Shown here: piece after piece, positions 1 through 8,711 of the stretch
Layout of the letters: each line of letters starts with the position of its first letter
Numbering within the stretch: position 1 is the first letter of the stretch
Assembly: GCF_000204645.1 (NCBI RefSeq)
Contig: NC_015422.1
Location: forward strand, 1,629,001 to 1,693,000
Direction: 5' to 3'
From: Alicycliphilus denitrificans K601
GTDB taxonomy: Bacteria; Pseudomonadota; Gammaproteobacteria; Burkholderiales; Burkholderiaceae_C
Length of the DNA: 64,000 nt
The notes under the pieces: model-generated
What the model was told of the DNA's origin: nothing
Seen by the model: the letters and a program-made list of their open reading frames with translations, nothing else
Databases searched by the model: none
Position numbers and translations under genes: made by a program

Positions 1-1158
1 CGTGGGCTCGACGAAGTAGCCCGGGCCGTTCCACGCCTTGCCGCCCAGGCGCAGCGCGGCGCCGCTTTCCTGGCCCGCGCCGATGTAGGACCACACGCGG
101 TCGCGCTGCCTGGCGGAGATCAGCGGACCCAGTTTGGTGTCGGCCGCGAACGGGTCGCCCGCCTTCCACGTGGCGGCCTCACTGGCCACGCGCTCGGCCA
201 CCTCGTCGTGGATGCTCTCCTGCACGAACAGGCGCGTGCCGGCCGAGCACACCTGGCCCGAGTTGCCGCAGAAGGTCTTGACGGCCGTGGCGATGGCCTT
301 GTCCAGGTCGGCATCGGCGAACACCACGTTGGGCGCCTTGCTGCCGAGCTCCAGCGTCACCTTCTTGAGGTTGCTGGTGGCGTCGCGCACCACCTGCTTG
401 CCCACGGCCGTGGAGCCGGTGAAGGCGATCTTGTCCACGCCCAGGTGCTGCGCCAGCGCCGCGCCCGCCGTGGGGCCGAAGCCCGGCAGCACGTTGATGA
501 CGCCGGGGGGCAGGTCCGTCTCCTGGATCAGCTCGGCCAGGCGGATGGAGGTCAGGCACGCCAGCTCGGCGGGCTTGAGCACCACGGTGTTGCCGCAGCA
601 CAGCGCATTGGCGAACTTGATGGAGGCCATGAGCACCGGCACGTTCCACGGGATGATCTGGCCGCACACGCCCAGCGGCTCGCGCAGCGTGTAGATCAGC
701 GTGCTGCCATCCGAAGGGATGGTGGTGCCCAGCACCTTGGAACACCAGCCCGCGTAGTAGCGGAAGATGTCCGCGCAGGCCGTGGCCGCCGCCGTGGCGT
801 ACCAGAGCGGCATGCCGTTGTCGAGCGACTCGATGGCGGCCAGCTCGGGGATATGCGCCTCGACCTTGTCGGCGATCCTGAGCAGTGCGCGCGTGCGGGA
901 GTGGGGCGACATGGCAGACCACGAGGGCGCTTCGAACGCCTTGCGCGCGGCCGCGACGGCGGCGTCCACATCCGCTTGTTCGGCCTCTGCCACGCGGCAC
1001 AGCAGCTGCTCGGTGGCGGGGTTGAGGGTCTCGAAGGTCTTGCCCGATACGGCATCGACCCACTGGCCGCCGATCAGCAGGCGCTTCGGGGCCTGGCCGA
1101 TCCAGGCGATCGCCTGGGCGCGCGCGGCTTCGGCGGGGGAGGGGGGTGCAACGGTCAT
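1..1158 (-). CDS. NAD(P)-dependent aldehyde dehydrogenase, C-terminus beyond window
   Basis: Oxidises an aldehyde to the carboxylic acid in the cytoplasm. The frame is open from the ATG at 1158 to base 1 (386 codons), so roughly the last 100 residues are outside the window. Seen directly: the cofactor-binding motif FTGSTAVG, the ELGSKAPN motif, and GNSGQVCSAGTR with the catalytic Cys. The start is supported by an AAGGAGAC ribosome site just upstream (rc of 1161-1168). It lies 95 bp downstream of the enoyl-CoA hydratase on the same strand, so the two may be co-transcribed. The layout resembles phenylacetaldehyde- and betaine-aldehyde-type dehydrogenases, but the substrate cannot be read from sequence. 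Confidence 0.93.
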   Translation of the reverse strand, partial: MTVAPPSPAEAARAQAIAWIGQAPKRLLIGGQWVDAVSGKTFETLNPATEQLLCRVAEAEQADVDAAVAAARKAFEAPSWSAMSPHSRTRALLRIADKVEAHIPELAAIESLDNGMPLWYATAAATACADIFRYYAGWCSKVLGTTIPSDGSTLIYTLREPLGVCGQIIPWNVPVLMASIKFANALCCGNTVVLKPAELACLTSIRLAELIQETDLPPGVINVLPGFGPTAGAALAQHLGVDKIAFTGSTAVGKQVVRDATSNLKKVTLELGSKAPNVVFADADLDKAIATAVKTFCGNSGQVCSAGTRLFVQESIHDEVAERVASEAATWKAGDPFAADTKLGPLISARQRDRVWSYIGAGQESGAALRLGGKAWNGPGYFVEPT

Positions 1159-1192
1159 GGTGTCTCCTTGTGTCGCAAATATTCTTTTAGGG

Positions 1193-1210
1193 CTAACTAT
1201 TGTTTGTTAG
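1193..1210. promoter_or_regulatory. Imperfect inverted repeat upstream of the aldehyde dehydrogenase
   Basis: CTAAC and GTTAG arms of 5 bp flank an 8-bp AT-rich centre (CTAACTATTGTTTGTTAG). It sits 35 bp before the aldehyde dehydrogenase start, where an operator would lie. The minus-strand leader of the Bug gene (about 4811-4820) has a related CTAACGCTAG string. The arms are short, so this is only a candidate. Confidence 0.3.
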
Positions 1211-1253
1211 TTTTGTGGACGCACTGCTGCCGGCAGTGGCAGTGCGTCATGGT

Positions 1254-2063
1254 TCAACCCGGCAGCCGTGCCGAGGGGAAATCGGGCGTGCGCTTGGCGC
1301 GCAGCGCCGCGAGCCCTTCCTTCACGTCGGGCCCCAGGAAGCACAGCATTTCCATGGCCAGGGAGTTGTCGAAGATCGGCCCCGCCTGGCGCATCCAGTT
1401 GTTGAGCGACTTCTTGGTCGCGCGGATCGCCGCCTGGCTGCCGCGCGCAAGGTTGGCGGCGATGGCGAGCGACCTGGGCAGTACCTCGGAGCGCGGGGTG
1501 CAGAAGGTCACGAGGCCGATGCGCTCGGCCTCCTTGCCGTCGATGAAGTCCGCCGTCATCAGGTAGTACTTGGCCTTGGCCATGCCGCACAGCAGCGGCC
1601 AGATGATGGCCGCGTGGTCGCCGGCCGAGACGCCCAGGCGCGCGTGGCCGTCGGTGAGCCTGGCGTCCTCGGCGATCACGCTCACGTCCGCCAGCAGCGC
1701 CACGGCCAGGCCCGCGCCCACGGCCGTGCCGTTGATGGCGGAGATGATGGGCTTGTCGCAGGCCAGCATGTTGTAGACGATGTCGCTGGCCTCTTTCATC
1801 ACGCGCATGGTGGCTTCCTGGCTGTTGGCCATCTCCTCCACCACCGACAGGTCGCCGCCCGCCGAGAAGGCGCGCTCGCCCGCGCCCGTGACCACGACGG
1901 CCTTCACGCCGGGGTCGTCATTGACCACGCCCCAGAGCTGGGTCAGCTCCCAGTGCATGCGGTTGTTCGTGGCGTTCATGGCCTCGGGCCGGTTGAGCGT
2001 GGCCAGCAGCACGCCATCGGGCTTGCGGTCGAACAGGATGAACTGGAAATCTTCGTATTGCAT
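1254..2063 (-). CDS. Enoyl-CoA hydratase/isomerase family protein
   Basis: Crotonase-fold enzyme of 269 aa, expected to hydrate or isomerise an acyl-CoA. The oxyanion-hole segments are visible: AFSAGGDL near residue 65 and [18 protein letters not shown] near residue 110. The usual GLxPGxGGTxRL active-site stretch is replaced by [17 protein letters not shown], so this belongs to a divergent branch and the catalytic acid is not certain. I chose the start at 2063 because the family fold begins at MQYEDFQF; a longer frame opens at 2135 but adds a non-conserved leader. It is followed by the aldehyde dehydrogenase and probably works with the acyl-CoA ligase and dehydrogenase at 10-13 kb. Confidence 0.88.
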   Translation of the reverse strand: MQYEDFQFILFDRKPDGVLLATLNRPEAMNATNNRMHWELTQLWGVVNDDPGVKAVVVTGAGERAFSAGGDLSVVEEMANSQEATMRVMKEASDIVYNMLACDKPIISAINGTAVGAGLAVALLADVSVIAEDARLTDGHARLGVSAGDHAAIIWPLLCGMAKAKYYLMTADFIDGKEAERIGLVTFCTPRSEVLPRSLAIAANLARGSQAAIRATKKSLNNWMRQAGPIFDNSLAMEMLCFLGPDVKEGLAALRAKRTPDFPSARLPG

Positions 2064-2169
2064 GGCGTCCACGGTCCAAGGTTCAAGAGTGCTGACGGAT
2101 GGTGCAATGTAGGCACCCGGCCGGCGCTTGTGCAACGCATGTCGGGTGCGTGTTCCGTACTTTGACGCG

Positions 2170-2616
2170 TTATATGCGATAGCGCCGGCCCAGGAGGACG
2201 CACGGCGCGATGCCCGTGGCCGTCAGCGCGAACACCCAGGCGCCTCCCAGCCAGGCGATGATGACGCCTGCCAGCAGGAGCACCAGCACGAGCGAGGCAT
2301 TCACCGCCATGCCATTGAACACGATGGCGGCGGCCAGCGCCGTCCAGCACTGCGCGGCCAGAAAGCCGCTGCGGCGATCGACGATGTCTGTGATGGCGCT
2401 GCCCGGCAGGGCCAGCAGGAAGACGGGCAGGGTGGTGCAGGTCTGGATCATGGCTACCATCAGCTTGCTGTCGGTGAGCGAGGTCATGGGCCAGACGGCG
2501 GCCACGTCGCTCATCCACATGCAGACGTTGGCCATGAGCCATACGCCCCACAGCCGGGGGAAGCTCGGGTGGCGCAGGAGCGCTCCAGGGGAGTCTGCGC
2601 GTGTACCGAGGGGCAT
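2170..2616 (-). pseudogene. MFS exporter remnant (EntS/MFS_3-like), internally deleted
   Basis: A 148-aa frame begins like a full MFS_3 transporter (RHPSFPRLWGVWLMANV, then LTDSKLMVAMIQ and the loop ADIVDRR-like TDIVDRRSG). After about residue 100 it jumps from a TM3-4-like segment into GGAWVFALTATGIAPCVLLG, which in intact homologues is the TM5-6 region, and then stops. Intact family members have about 400-550 residues with 12 helices, whereas only about four hydrophobic segments remain. This is a decayed gene left by an internal deletion and loss of the 3' part. It is unlikely to transport anything. Confidence 0.7.
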
Positions 2617-2630
2617 ATTCTTCACGGTAA

Positions 2631-2660
2631 GAAAAAAAGGGCATGACAGAGTCATGCCCC
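2631..2660 (-). terminator. Rho-independent terminator of the porin gene
   Basis: On the minus strand a 9-bp stem GGGCATGAC/GTCATGCCC with a 3-nt loop is followed by seven T residues (the A run at 2632-2638). It lies about 37 bp after the porin stop codon. Confidence 0.85.
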
Positions 2661-2696
2661 AACCCTTGGAAGTAACAACTATGCGTTCGGCGCGGC

Positions 2697-3752
2697 TCAG
2701 AAGGTGTGCACGACGCCGGTGCTGAACTGGTTCTGCTTGTCGCTGTCCGACGTGGCGGAGTACATGCCGGCCTTGCCGCCGTTCTTCACGGTCTGGTGCG
2801 AATACAGCGCATACAGCCAGGTGCGCTTGCTCAGCACGTAGTTGGCGCCCAGGTTGACTTGGCGCACATCGTAGTTCTGTACGGACTTGTCGTTTTGGAA
2901 CTGGAGGCCACCCATGACGATCCATTGCGGACTAAGCGGGACGCGCGCGTACATGGTGAACACGTCCGCATCGTTGCCCTGCACGTTGAGCGCGTTTTCC
3001 TGGCGGGTATAGACCGCGCCGTAGCGGGCGCCGTTGAGCTTGTAGGAACCGCCCAGGCCGAGGATTTTGTCCTTGGCCTTGCCTGGGGCGCATCCGCCTG
3101 CGTCTTTGCACTGTGTCTCGTGATAGACCAGGCCGGCCTCGATGCTGTCGCTGACGTAGCTGCCGCCGAGCGAGAGGACGCGGCCTGCAGAGTTGGAGCC
3201 GGCGACTTCGCCGAACGCTGTCAAGGCATGCACCTTGAAGCCCGAGAAACTCGGGGACGCGTACTTGATGGCATTGCTCACGCGCGTGCCCAGCATGTTG
3301 TTGAAGCGCGCTGACGCGCCGGCGGTAGCCGCGCCGTCGATGGTGGCGGTGGGGTTGCCCAGGTAGGGGGCCTGGGTCGATCCGATGAGGACATCGCTGA
3401 TGGAGGGCAACAAGCGGCCTGCCGTCACCTCGCCGAAGCTGGCGGAGCGCAGGCCAATCCAGGACTGGCGCTGAAAGAAATCACCCTGGATGGCGCCGGT
3501 ATCGGCCCAGATACCCGATTCCAGGTTGAAGATGGCGCTTAGGCCGCCCCCCAGATCCTCGCTGCCGCGCAAACCGAAGCGCGATGTCAGCGCACTGCCG
3601 CTGCGCACCTGATTGGAACTGGCTCCGCCGACGTTATCGATGTGGACAAGGCCCGCATCCATGAGGCCGTACAGCGTGACGCTGCTTTGCGCGAAGGCGG
3701 GCGATAGCGCCATGCCGGCCAGGCCGGCAGCGAGTGCGATGGTTTTTTTCAT
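2697..3752 (-). CDS. Gram-negative porin (betaproteobacterial general porin family)
   Basis: Outer-membrane diffusion channel of 351 aa. The signal peptide MKKTIALAAGLAGMALSPAFA is followed by the mature start QSSVTLYGLMDAGL, typical of beta-proteobacterial trimeric porins. The centre has FGLRGSEDLGGGLSAIF, and the C-terminus ends in FSTGVVHTF with the terminal Phe needed for BAM recognition. Length fits the family (330-400 aa). The ATG at 3752 is preceded by AAGGAGAC. A single CKDAGGC insertion could form a disulfide in an extracellular loop. It neighbours the Bug binding protein and probably supplies outer-membrane uptake for this catabolic locus. Confidence 0.93.
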   Translation of the reverse strand: MKKTIALAAGLAGMALSPAFAQSSVTLYGLMDAGLVHIDNVGGASSNQVRSGSALTSRFGLRGSEDLGGGLSAIFNLESGIWADTGAIQGDFFQRQSWIGLRSASFGEVTAGRLLPSISDVLIGSTQAPYLGNPTATIDGAATAGASARFNNMLGTRVSNAIKYASPSFSGFKVHALTAFGEVAGSNSAGRVLSLGGSYVSDSIEAGLVYHETQCKDAGGCAPGKAKDKILGLGGSYKLNGARYGAVYTRQENALNVQGNDADVFTMYARVPLSPQWIVMGGLQFQNDKSVQNYDVRQVNLGANYVLSKRTWLYALYSHQTVKNGGKAGMYSATSDSDKQNQFSTGVVHTF

Positions 3753-3816
3753 AGTCAAGGGTCTCCTTCGAGGTGGGTGAAAAATGTGCTGTCGTGCGTT
3801 TGCGCCGGGGCGCCGT

Positions 3817-4785
3817 TCATTCCTTGGCGTAGCCCAGGTCGGTCGCCACCTTCTCGGTCCGCGCGGCGTCTTCCTTCAGGAATTTCGTGAACTCCTCGGG
3901 GCTCATGCGGCCCGCTTCGGCGGCGTCGTTGCGGAAGCGCTTCTTCACGGGTTCGCTGGCCAGCGCCGTGCGCAGGGCCTTGGCCAGGCGCGGAACGACG
4001 TCCTTGGGCACGTTGGCCGGGGCCAGCAGGCCCAGGTACACGTAGAAGCTGTAGTTCGGCAGCCCCTGCTCGGCCAGGGTGGGGATGTCCGGGAAGACGG
4101 GGGAGCGGGTGGTCGAAGTGATGCCGAAGGCGCGCAGCTTGCCTTCCTTGACCAGCGGGCCGGAGGAGTTGGCGCCGTCGAACATCACGTTGGCGCGGCC
4201 GCCCACCACGTCGGGCAGGGCCGCCGCGGCGCCCTTGTAGGGCACGTCCAGGAACTTGGTGCCCGTCTGGTGGAAGAACAGAGCGGCCGCCATGTGCACG
4301 CTGGTGCCCTTGCCCGCGTGGGCCATCACCAGCTGGCCCGGCTGGGCCTTGGCGTTGGCGATGAGCTCGGCCAGCGTCTTGCTGGGCTGGCCGGGCGGGC
4401 CCACGAACAGGAAGGGCGCGCGGTTCATCATGCCGATGCCGGTGAAGTCCTTCTCCAGGTCGTAGCCGGGCTCCTTGCGGAACGCGGGCAGCTGGGCGAC
4501 GGTGTTGGCCGCGGCCAGCAGCGTGTAGCCGTCGGCGGGCGCGGCCTTCACGGCGCGGATGCCCAGCAGGCCGTCGGCGCCGGGGCGGTTCTCTATGACG
4601 ATGGGCTGCCCCAGGTCCTTGGACATCTCCTGCGCGACGACGCGCGTCGTCACGTCCAGCAGCGCGCCGGGCGACGAGTGGACGATGATGCGGATGGGAC
4701 GGCTGGGATAGGTGTCGGCCTGCGCGGGCAGGGTGCCGAACGCCACGAGGGTGCATGCGGCCAGGAAGCGGCGCTTGCTGGTCAT
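3817..4785 (-). CDS. Bug-family (TctC) periplasmic solute-binding protein
   Basis: Extracytoplasmic receptor of 322 aa in the tripartite tricarboxylate transporter receptor family. A signal peptide (MTSKRRFLAACTLVAFGTLPAQA) precedes YPSRPIRIIV, the usual mature start. Family hallmarks: GQPIVIENRPGADGLLG near residue 60, PADGYTLLAAANT near residue 90, YDLEKDFTGIG near 108 and PDIPTLAEQG near 225. No TctA/TctB membrane partners are in the window, which is common for these orphan receptors. Ligands are usually carboxylates, which would suit a locus that activates an acid to a CoA ester. It is divergent from the livHMGFK operon and shares a roughly 600-bp control region with it. Confidence 0.93.
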   Translation of the reverse strand: MTSKRRFLAACTLVAFGTLPAQADTYPSRPIRIIVHSSPGALLDVTTRVVAQEMSKDLGQPIVIENRPGADGLLGIRAVKAAPADGYTLLAAANTVAQLPAFRKEPGYDLEKDFTGIGMMNRAPFLFVGPPGQPSKTLAELIANAKAQPGQLVMAHAGKGTSVHMAAALFFHQTGTKFLDVPYKGAAAALPDVVGGRANVMFDGANSSGPLVKEGKLRAFGITSTTRSPVFPDIPTLAEQGLPNYSFYVYLGLLAPANVPKDVVPRLAKALRTALASEPVKKRFRNDAAEAGRMSPEEFTKFLKEDAARTEKVATDLGYAKE

Positions 4786-5042
4786 TGTTTGTCGTCTCCT
4801 TTATTTAAGCTAGCGTTAGTTTGGTTTTGCGGTATGGAAAGGCGCAATGCACCGGCGCTGCTTGTTCCGTACATCGGCGAAAAAGCGCGTTTGCGTGTCT
4901 GTTTTTGATGAATGTCAGTGGGCCCCGGCCGCGCGGGCCATCAGGCATAAGGGCCGGCGCACGCGGCAACGCCTGCGCCGGCCGGGCCCGTGCGCACCGG
5001 GCCGCGCAGCGGCATGCCGCCGCGCCCATTCGCGGCGCGTGA

Positions 5043-5057
5043 TTCCGCTTTGCAGAA
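5043..5057. promoter_or_regulatory. Candidate IclR operator, imperfect copy (liv promoter region)
   Basis: TTCCGCTTTGCAGAA, an imperfect 7-1-7 palindrome. The identical 15-mer occurs at 13886-13900 upstream of the SDR gene. Here it lies 124 bp (centre to centre) from a perfect copy at 5167-5181. The gene-free stretch 4786-5383 also has a GC-rich segment, 4930-5040, in which I see nothing else. Confidence 0.65.
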
Positions 5058-5166
5058 CATGAGGGACGGCATGCCGCCGTGCCCGTTTCGTGGGGAATGG
5101 GCCGCCTGGAGAGTCATCTAGGTGACTGGAGAAGCGCCCGCACCGTCGGTATTTACCCTGGAGTTG

Positions 5167-5181
5167 TTCTGCATTGCAGAA
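5167..5181. promoter_or_regulatory. Candidate IclR operator, perfect palindrome (liv promoter region)
   Basis: TTCTGCATTGCAGAA is a perfect palindrome around a central T. The same 15-mer recurs at 13796-13810 upstream of the SDR gene. It is 203 bp upstream of livH. The length and TGCA-TGCA character fit operators bound by IclR-family dimers, and an IclR gene lies at 14004-14801. Confidence 0.7.
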
Positions 5182-5383
5182 TCGCCGGAAATCGGCCGCG
5201 CGGCGCTGGCTAAGCTGCGCCCGCAACCCTGCAGACGCCTGCCCCGCAGTGGCCGGAGCATGGCCCGGGGTGGTGCTTGAACCCGAGGAGGAGTGAGACG
5301 ATGCGGACAGCTCTGGATGTGAACGCAGCCCCCCGCGCCCGCCGGTGGCGCGGGCCGGCGATCGGTGCGAGGAGGGGCGGCTG

Positions 5384-6247
5384 ATGGAGATGCTCATGCA
5401 GCAGGTCCTCAACGGGCTGACCCTGGGGGGCATCTACGGCCTCGTGGCGCTGGGGCTGACGCTGGTGTACGGCATCCTGCACGTGCCCAACTTCGCGCAC
5501 GGCGCGTTCTACATGGTGGGCGCGTTCGTGGCCTTCCATGCGATGAACGCCTGGGGCTGGGGCTACTGGGTCGCCATGCTGGCCGCCGCGGCGGTGGTGG
5601 CGGCCCTGGCGGTGGTGAGCGAGCGGCTGGTGTTCCACCCGCTGCGCAAGGCGTCGGGCATCCACCCGATGATCGCGGCCATCGGCGTGCTGCTGTTCCT
5701 GGAGGCCGGGGCGCAGGCGCTGTGGGGCGCGGACTTCCAGCGCATGCCCACGCCCTACACCTCCATCGTCGAGATGGGCGGCATCACGGCGCCGGCCCAG
5801 CGCCTGCTGATCATCGCCGCGGCCTTCGCGCTGATGGTGGCGCTGCACCTGTTCCTCACGCGCACGACCACGGGCTCGACCATCATCGCCATGGCCCAGA
5901 ACCGCGAGGGCGCGTCGCTCGTGGGCATAGACGCCAACCGCGTGTCCATGCTGACCTTCGCCATCTCGGGCATGCTCGCGGCCGTGGCGGCCACGCTGTA
6001 CGCGCCCATCAATCTGGTCTACCCGGCCATGGGGAACCTGGTCATCACCAAGGCCTTCGTGATCATCATCCTGGGCGGCATGGGCAGCGTGCCCGGCGCC
6101 ATCGTGGGCGGCCTGATCATCGGCTTCGCCGAGAGCTTCGGGGCCTTCTACATCTCCACCGACTACAAGGACATCGTCGCCTTCGTGCTGCTGGTGGTCA
6201 TCCTGTCGCTGCGCCCGCAGGGCCTGTTCGCGAAGAGGGGGCACTGA
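5384..6247 (+). CDS. livH: Branched-chain-type ABC transporter permease LivH
   Basis: Inner-membrane permease of 287 aa of the HAAT (LivH) family. The start MEMLMQQVLNGLTLGGIYGL is characteristic, followed by ALGLTLVYGILHVPNFAHGAFYMVGAF, the conserved N-terminal signature. About eight hydrophobic segments are visible, and NREGASLVGIDANRVSMLTFAISG near residue 178 is the cytoplasmic loop that docks the ATPases. GAGGAGGGG sits at the right distance before the ATG at 5384. Its stop overlaps nothing, and livM starts on the very next base. This is the first gene of livHMGFK. HAAT systems carry amino acids, amides, urea or aromatic acids; context favours an acid feeding the CoA ligase. Confidence 0.95.
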   Translation: MEMLMQQVLNGLTLGGIYGLVALGLTLVYGILHVPNFAHGAFYMVGAFVAFHAMNAWGWGYWVAMLAAAAVVAALAVVSERLVFHPLRKASGIHPMIAAIGVLLFLEAGAQALWGADFQRMPTPYTSIVEMGGITAPAQRLLIIAAAFALMVALHLFLTRTTTGSTIIAMAQNREGASLVGIDANRVSMLTFAISGMLAAVAATLYAPINLVYPAMGNLVITKAFVIIILGGMGSVPGAIVGGLIIGFAESFGAFYISTDYKDIVAFVLLVVILSLRPQGLFAKRGH

Positions 6248-7222
6248 ATGAGCGGATTCATCGACAGCCGCGCCGGCTGGGGCCTGCTGCTGGCCGCCAG
6301 CCTGGCGTTCCCCTGGGTCGCGGGCAACGACTACCACCTCACGGTGATGAGCACGGCCTACATCTTCGCCATCGCCACGCTGGGCCTGAACCTGATCACG
6401 GGCTACACGGGGCAGCTCAACCTCGCGCACGCGGGCTTCATGGCCGCGGGCGCCTACACCGTGGGCATTCTCACGGTGGACCATGGCTGGCCCTTCTGGG
6501 GCAGCCTGGTGATGTCGGGCGTGGTGTGCATGGTGCTGGGCTACCTGATCGGCGTCGTGTCGCTGCGCCTGAAGGGCCACTACTTCTCGATCTTCACGCT
6601 GTGCGTGGGCTACATCATGTTCCTCGTGATCGAGAAGTGGGAGGGCCTGACCCACGGCACGGTGGGCATCATGGGCATCCCGGCGCCGGAGGCCATCGGC
6701 GCGCTGAGCTTCGAGTCGCCGCTGGCGCTGTACTACCTGGTGCTGGCCTTCCTCGTGCTGTCGGTCTGGGCGATGCAGCGCATCGTCAAGTCGCTGCTGG
6801 GCCGCACCTTCATCGCCATACGCAACAGCGACGAGCTGGCCGAGGCGCTGGGCATCAACCTCATGCGCAACAAGGTGCTGGCCTTCATGCTGAGCGTGGT
6901 CTACGCGGGCGTGGCGGGCGGCCTGTACGCGGGTTTCGTGCGCTTCATCGGGCCGGACATGGCCGGCGTGCACCACACCTTCGACATGATGATCTTCGCC
7001 ATGGCCGGCGGCTTGGGCACGGTGCTCGGGCCGCTGCTGGGGTCGATAGGCATGCCCTGGCTCACGCAGTACCTGCAGTTCCTGCAGGAGTACCGCTTCA
7101 TCGTCTTCGGGCCCATTCTCGTGATGCTGGTGATCTTCATGCCCTACGGCGTGGTGGGCAGCGTCACCGCATGGCGCGCGCGCCGCAATGCCAGGAAGGG
7201 GCAGCAGCATGCTCAAGATTGA
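6248..7222 (+). CDS. livM: Branched-chain-type ABC transporter permease LivM
   Basis: Second membrane subunit of 324 aa. The signature LGLNLITGYTGQLNLAHAGFMAAGAYT (residues about 47-73) is the LivM hallmark, and IRNSDELAEALGINLMRNKVLAFMLSVVYAGVAGGLYAGF near residue 197 is the ATPase-coupling loop and following helix. The ATG follows the livH stop directly, and the end overlaps livG by 14 bp, so translation is probably coupled. Confidence 0.95.
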   Translation: MSGFIDSRAGWGLLLAASLAFPWVAGNDYHLTVMSTAYIFAIATLGLNLITGYTGQLNLAHAGFMAAGAYTVGILTVDHGWPFWGSLVMSGVVCMVLGYLIGVVSLRLKGHYFSIFTLCVGYIMFLVIEKWEGLTHGTVGIMGIPAPEAIGALSFESPLALYYLVLAFLVLSVWAMQRIVKSLLGRTFIAIRNSDELAEALGINLMRNKVLAFMLSVVYAGVAGGLYAGFVRFIGPDMAGVHHTFDMMIFAMAGGLGTVLGPLLGSIGMPWLTQYLQFLQEYRFIVFGPILVMLVIFMPYGVVGSVTAWRARRNARKGQQHAQD

Positions 7223-7973
7223 CCACCTGACCAAGCGCTTCGGCGGCCTGGCCGCCGTGAACGACGTGAGCACCGTGATCGAGGAGGGCAGGATCAACGC
7301 CATCATCGGCCCCAACGGCGCGGGCAAGACGACGTTCTTCAACCTCATCAGCTGCGTGCACAAGCCCACCAGCGGCACCATCACCTTCGACGGGCGCGAC
7401 GTGACGTCGCTGCGCACCGACCAGGTGGCCCGGCTGGGCGTGGCGCGCACCTTCCAGACCACCACGCTGTTCGACCGCTCCACCGTGCTCGACAACCTGA
7501 TCGTGGGCCACCGCCTGCGCACGCATTCGGGCCTGTGGGACGTGCTGCGCGGCTCCAGCCGCCTGCGCGAGGAGGAGCGCGTGTGCCGCGAGAAGGCGCG
7601 CGAGGCGCTGGACTTCGTGGGCCTGTCGCGCGTGGCCCACCGCCTGGCGGGCGACATCACGCAGGAGGAGCGCAAGCGCGTGGCCTTCGCGCTGGCGCTC
7701 TCCACCGACCCGCGCCTGATGCTGCTGGACGAGCCGGCTGGCGGCGTGAACCCCGAGGAGACCGAGGGCCTGGCCGAGCTCATCCGCAAGATCGTGCGCC
7801 ACGGCATCACGGTGGCGCTGATCGAGCACAAGATGAACATGATCATGAGCCTGGCCGACAAGATCCTGGTGCTCAGCTACGGCGAGAAGATCGCCGAGGG
7901 CACGCCCGAGGAGATCCGCCGCAACCCCGCCGTGATCGACGCCTACCTGGGGAGCGAGCATGCTGAAGTTTGA
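7209..7973 (+). CDS. livG: ABC transporter ATP-binding protein LivG
   Basis: ATPase of 254 aa that powers the LivHM pore. Walker A is [12 protein letters not shown] near residue 34, Walker B is [13 protein letters not shown] near residue 174, and the switch His lies in [27 protein letters not shown]. The ABC signature is unusual: where LivG proteins usually read LSYGxQRR, this one has [16 protein letters not shown], with no SGG or YGQ core. The start at 7209 gives the canonical [13 protein letters not shown]; a frame opening at 7188 only adds residues overlapping livM. It overlaps livM by 14 bp and livF by 14 bp. Confidence 0.95.
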   Translation: MLKIDHLTKRFGGLAAVNDVSTVIEEGRINAIIGPNGAGKTTFFNLISCVHKPTSGTITFDGRDVTSLRTDQVARLGVARTFQTTTLFDRSTVLDNLIVGHRLRTHSGLWDVLRGSSRLREEERVCREKAREALDFVGLSRVAHRLAGDITQEERKRVAFALALSTDPRLMLLDEPAGGVNPEETEGLAELIRKIVRHGITVALIEHKMNMIMSLADKILVLSYGEKIAEGTPEEIRRNPAVIDAYLGSEHAEV

Positions 7974-8667
7974 CGACGTCTCGCTGAAGTACGGCAGCTT
8001 CCTGGCGCTGGACCGCGTGAGCCTGCACGCGGGCAAGGGCGAGCTGGTGGTGCTGCTGGGCGCCAACGGCGCGGGCAAGAGCTCGCTGTTCCTCACGGCC
8101 AGCGGCATCCACCGCGCGGCCGGCGGCTCCATCACCTGGGAGGGGCGCGAGCTGGTGGGCAGCAAGCCCTCGGCCATCGTGCAGGCCGGCGTGGTGCAGT
8201 GCCCCGAGGGGCGCAAGCTGTTCCCGCAGATGAGCGTGCGCAAGAACCTGGAGCTGGGCGCCTACGTGCACCGCCGCGACCCGGGCCCGAGCCGCCAGAC
8301 GCTGGAGGAGGTGCTGGAGCTGTTTCCCATCCTGCGCGAGAAGCAGCACGATCCGGCCGGCTCGCTCTCGGGCGGGCAGCAGCAGATGGTGGCCATCGGC
8401 CGCGCCATGATGGGGCGCCCGCGCGTGCTGCTGCTCGACGAGCCCTCGCTGGGCCTGGCGCCGCTGGTCATCAAGCAGATGTTCGAGGTGATCCAGCGCA
8501 TCAACCAGGCCGGCACCACCGTGCTGCTGGCCGAGCAGAACGCCTACGCGGCGCTGCGCATCGCTCACCGCGCCTACGTGCTGGAGAGCGGGCGCATCGT
8601 GCGCGAGGGCCTGCCCGGCGAGCTGCTGGCCGACGATTCCATCCGCAGGGCGTACATCGGCGCCTGA
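7960..8667 (+). CDS. livF: ABC transporter ATP-binding protein LivF
   Basis: Second ATPase of the importer, 235 aa. Walker [10 protein letters not shown] near residue 34, canonical signature [16 protein letters not shown] near residue 133, and Walker [16 protein letters not shown]. The C-terminal [27 protein letters not shown] is standard for LivF. Because LivG has a degenerate signature motif, the LivG-LivF dimer may rely mainly on the composite site formed by the LivF signature. The start overlaps the livG 3' end. Confidence 0.96.
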   Translation: MLKFDDVSLKYGSFLALDRVSLHAGKGELVVLLGANGAGKSSLFLTASGIHRAAGGSITWEGRELVGSKPSAIVQAGVVQCPEGRKLFPQMSVRKNLELGAYVHRRDPGPSRQTLEEVLELFPILREKQHDPAGSLSGGQQQMVAIGRAMMGRPRVLLLDEPSLGLAPLVIKQMFEVIQRINQAGTTVLLAEQNAYAALRIAHRAYVLESGRIVREGLPGELLADDSIRRAYIGA

Positions 8668-8711
8668 TCTCTTTTTTTCCCTTTCACCACTCGACTGCAG
8701 GAGGCACACCC

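Noticed and set aside
4930..5062. Short Arg/Ala-rich frames in the liv-Bug intergenic region
   Set aside because: No conserved sequence or ribosome site; the segment overlaps a candidate operator and is GC-rich non-coding DNA.
5210..7861. 883-codon minus-strand frame across the liv operon
   Set aside because: It is the antisense shadow of livHMG in GC-rich DNA, His/Arg/Gln rich and without any domain.
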